A DNA stretch of 6,839 bases from NCBI GenBank assembly GCA_943323675.2, contig CALPIR020000122.1:1-6839 (forward strand), written 5' to 3'. The DNA is from Chitinophaga pinensis. GTDB taxonomy: Bacteria; Bacteroidota; Bacteroidia; UKL13-3. Each line of letters begins with the position of its first letter. The first letter of the stretch is position 1. Shown piece by piece: positions 6,670-6,839 of this stretch. Under the pieces are notes generated by a model, which worked only from the letters and a program-made list of their open reading frames with translations, was not told the origin of the DNA and made no database searches. A program made the position numbers and the translations under genes.

Positions 6670-6839
6670 ATGTATTGGACATTAGAATTAGCCTCATACC
6701 TTGACGATGCACCATGGCCTGCAACAAAAGACGAATTAATTGATTATGCAATTCGCAGCGGGGCACCACTTGAGGTAATTGAAAATCTACAAGAAATGGA
6801 AGATGACGGAGAACCCTTTGAAAGTATTGAAGAGGTTTG
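6670..6839 (+). CDS. Small acidic DUF2795 family protein, 3' partial
   Basis: The visible 56 residues begin MYWTLELASYLDDAPWPATK and continue through DELIDYAIRSGAPLEVIENL to an acidic tail, EMEDDGEPFESIEEV; the frame is open at the window end. This closely fits a short DUF2795-type protein widespread in Bacteroidota, usually about 70-75 residues, so only about 15-20 residues are missing. The pattern WPATKDELIDYAIR followed by SGAPLEVIENLQEM suggests two or three short helices, and the protein is strongly acidic, with no signal peptide or membrane segment. The function of the family is not established. The gene has its own probable -7 box and lies 95 bp after menE, so it is probably a separate transcription unit. 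Confidence 0.9.
   Translation, partial: MYWTLELASYLDDAPWPATKDELIDYAIRSGAPLEVIENLQEMEDDGEPFESIEEV

Overview
The window looks like a piece of a Bacteroidota chromosome. Four signs support this: strongly A+T-rich coding DNA, starts without clear Shine-Dalgarno sequences, promoter boxes matching the Bacteroidota -7 consensus TAnnTTTG, and gene families typical of the phylum (a secreted lamin-tail/Ig-like protein, a short MenE, a DUF2795 protein). I cannot assign genus or family.

Layout. Bases 1-3167 (+) hold the 3' part of a very large exported modular protein whose start lies outside the window. It alternates Ig-like and lamin-tail domains and ends in a FlgD-like C-terminal domain. Converging on it, with only 6 bp between stops, is a two-gene minus-strand unit. 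This unit encodes an unrecognised 149-aa soluble protein (4600-4151), then a class I SAM-dependent methyltransferase (4142-3174) 8 bp downstream. A 105-bp divergent promoter region (4601-4705) separates this unit from trmB (+), the tRNA m7G46 methyltransferase. After trmB come menE (+), the o-succinylbenzoate-CoA ligase of menaquinone synthesis, and then the 5' part of a small acidic DUF2795 protein (6670 to the window end).

Functionally this is mostly housekeeping (tRNA modification, respiratory quinone synthesis) beside one cell-surface or extracellular protein and one uncharacterised pair. I see no mobile element, CRISPR array, rRNA, tRNA or phage gene. The most interesting non-coding observation is that two genes (the 149-aa ORF and menE) have the identical -7 box TAAATTTG exactly 4 nt before ATG. 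In both, the TAA of that box is an in-frame stop, which predicts leaderless or almost leaderless mRNAs. I found no convincing undescribed multi-gene system. The best candidate for new biology is the 149-aa protein and methyltransferase pair.
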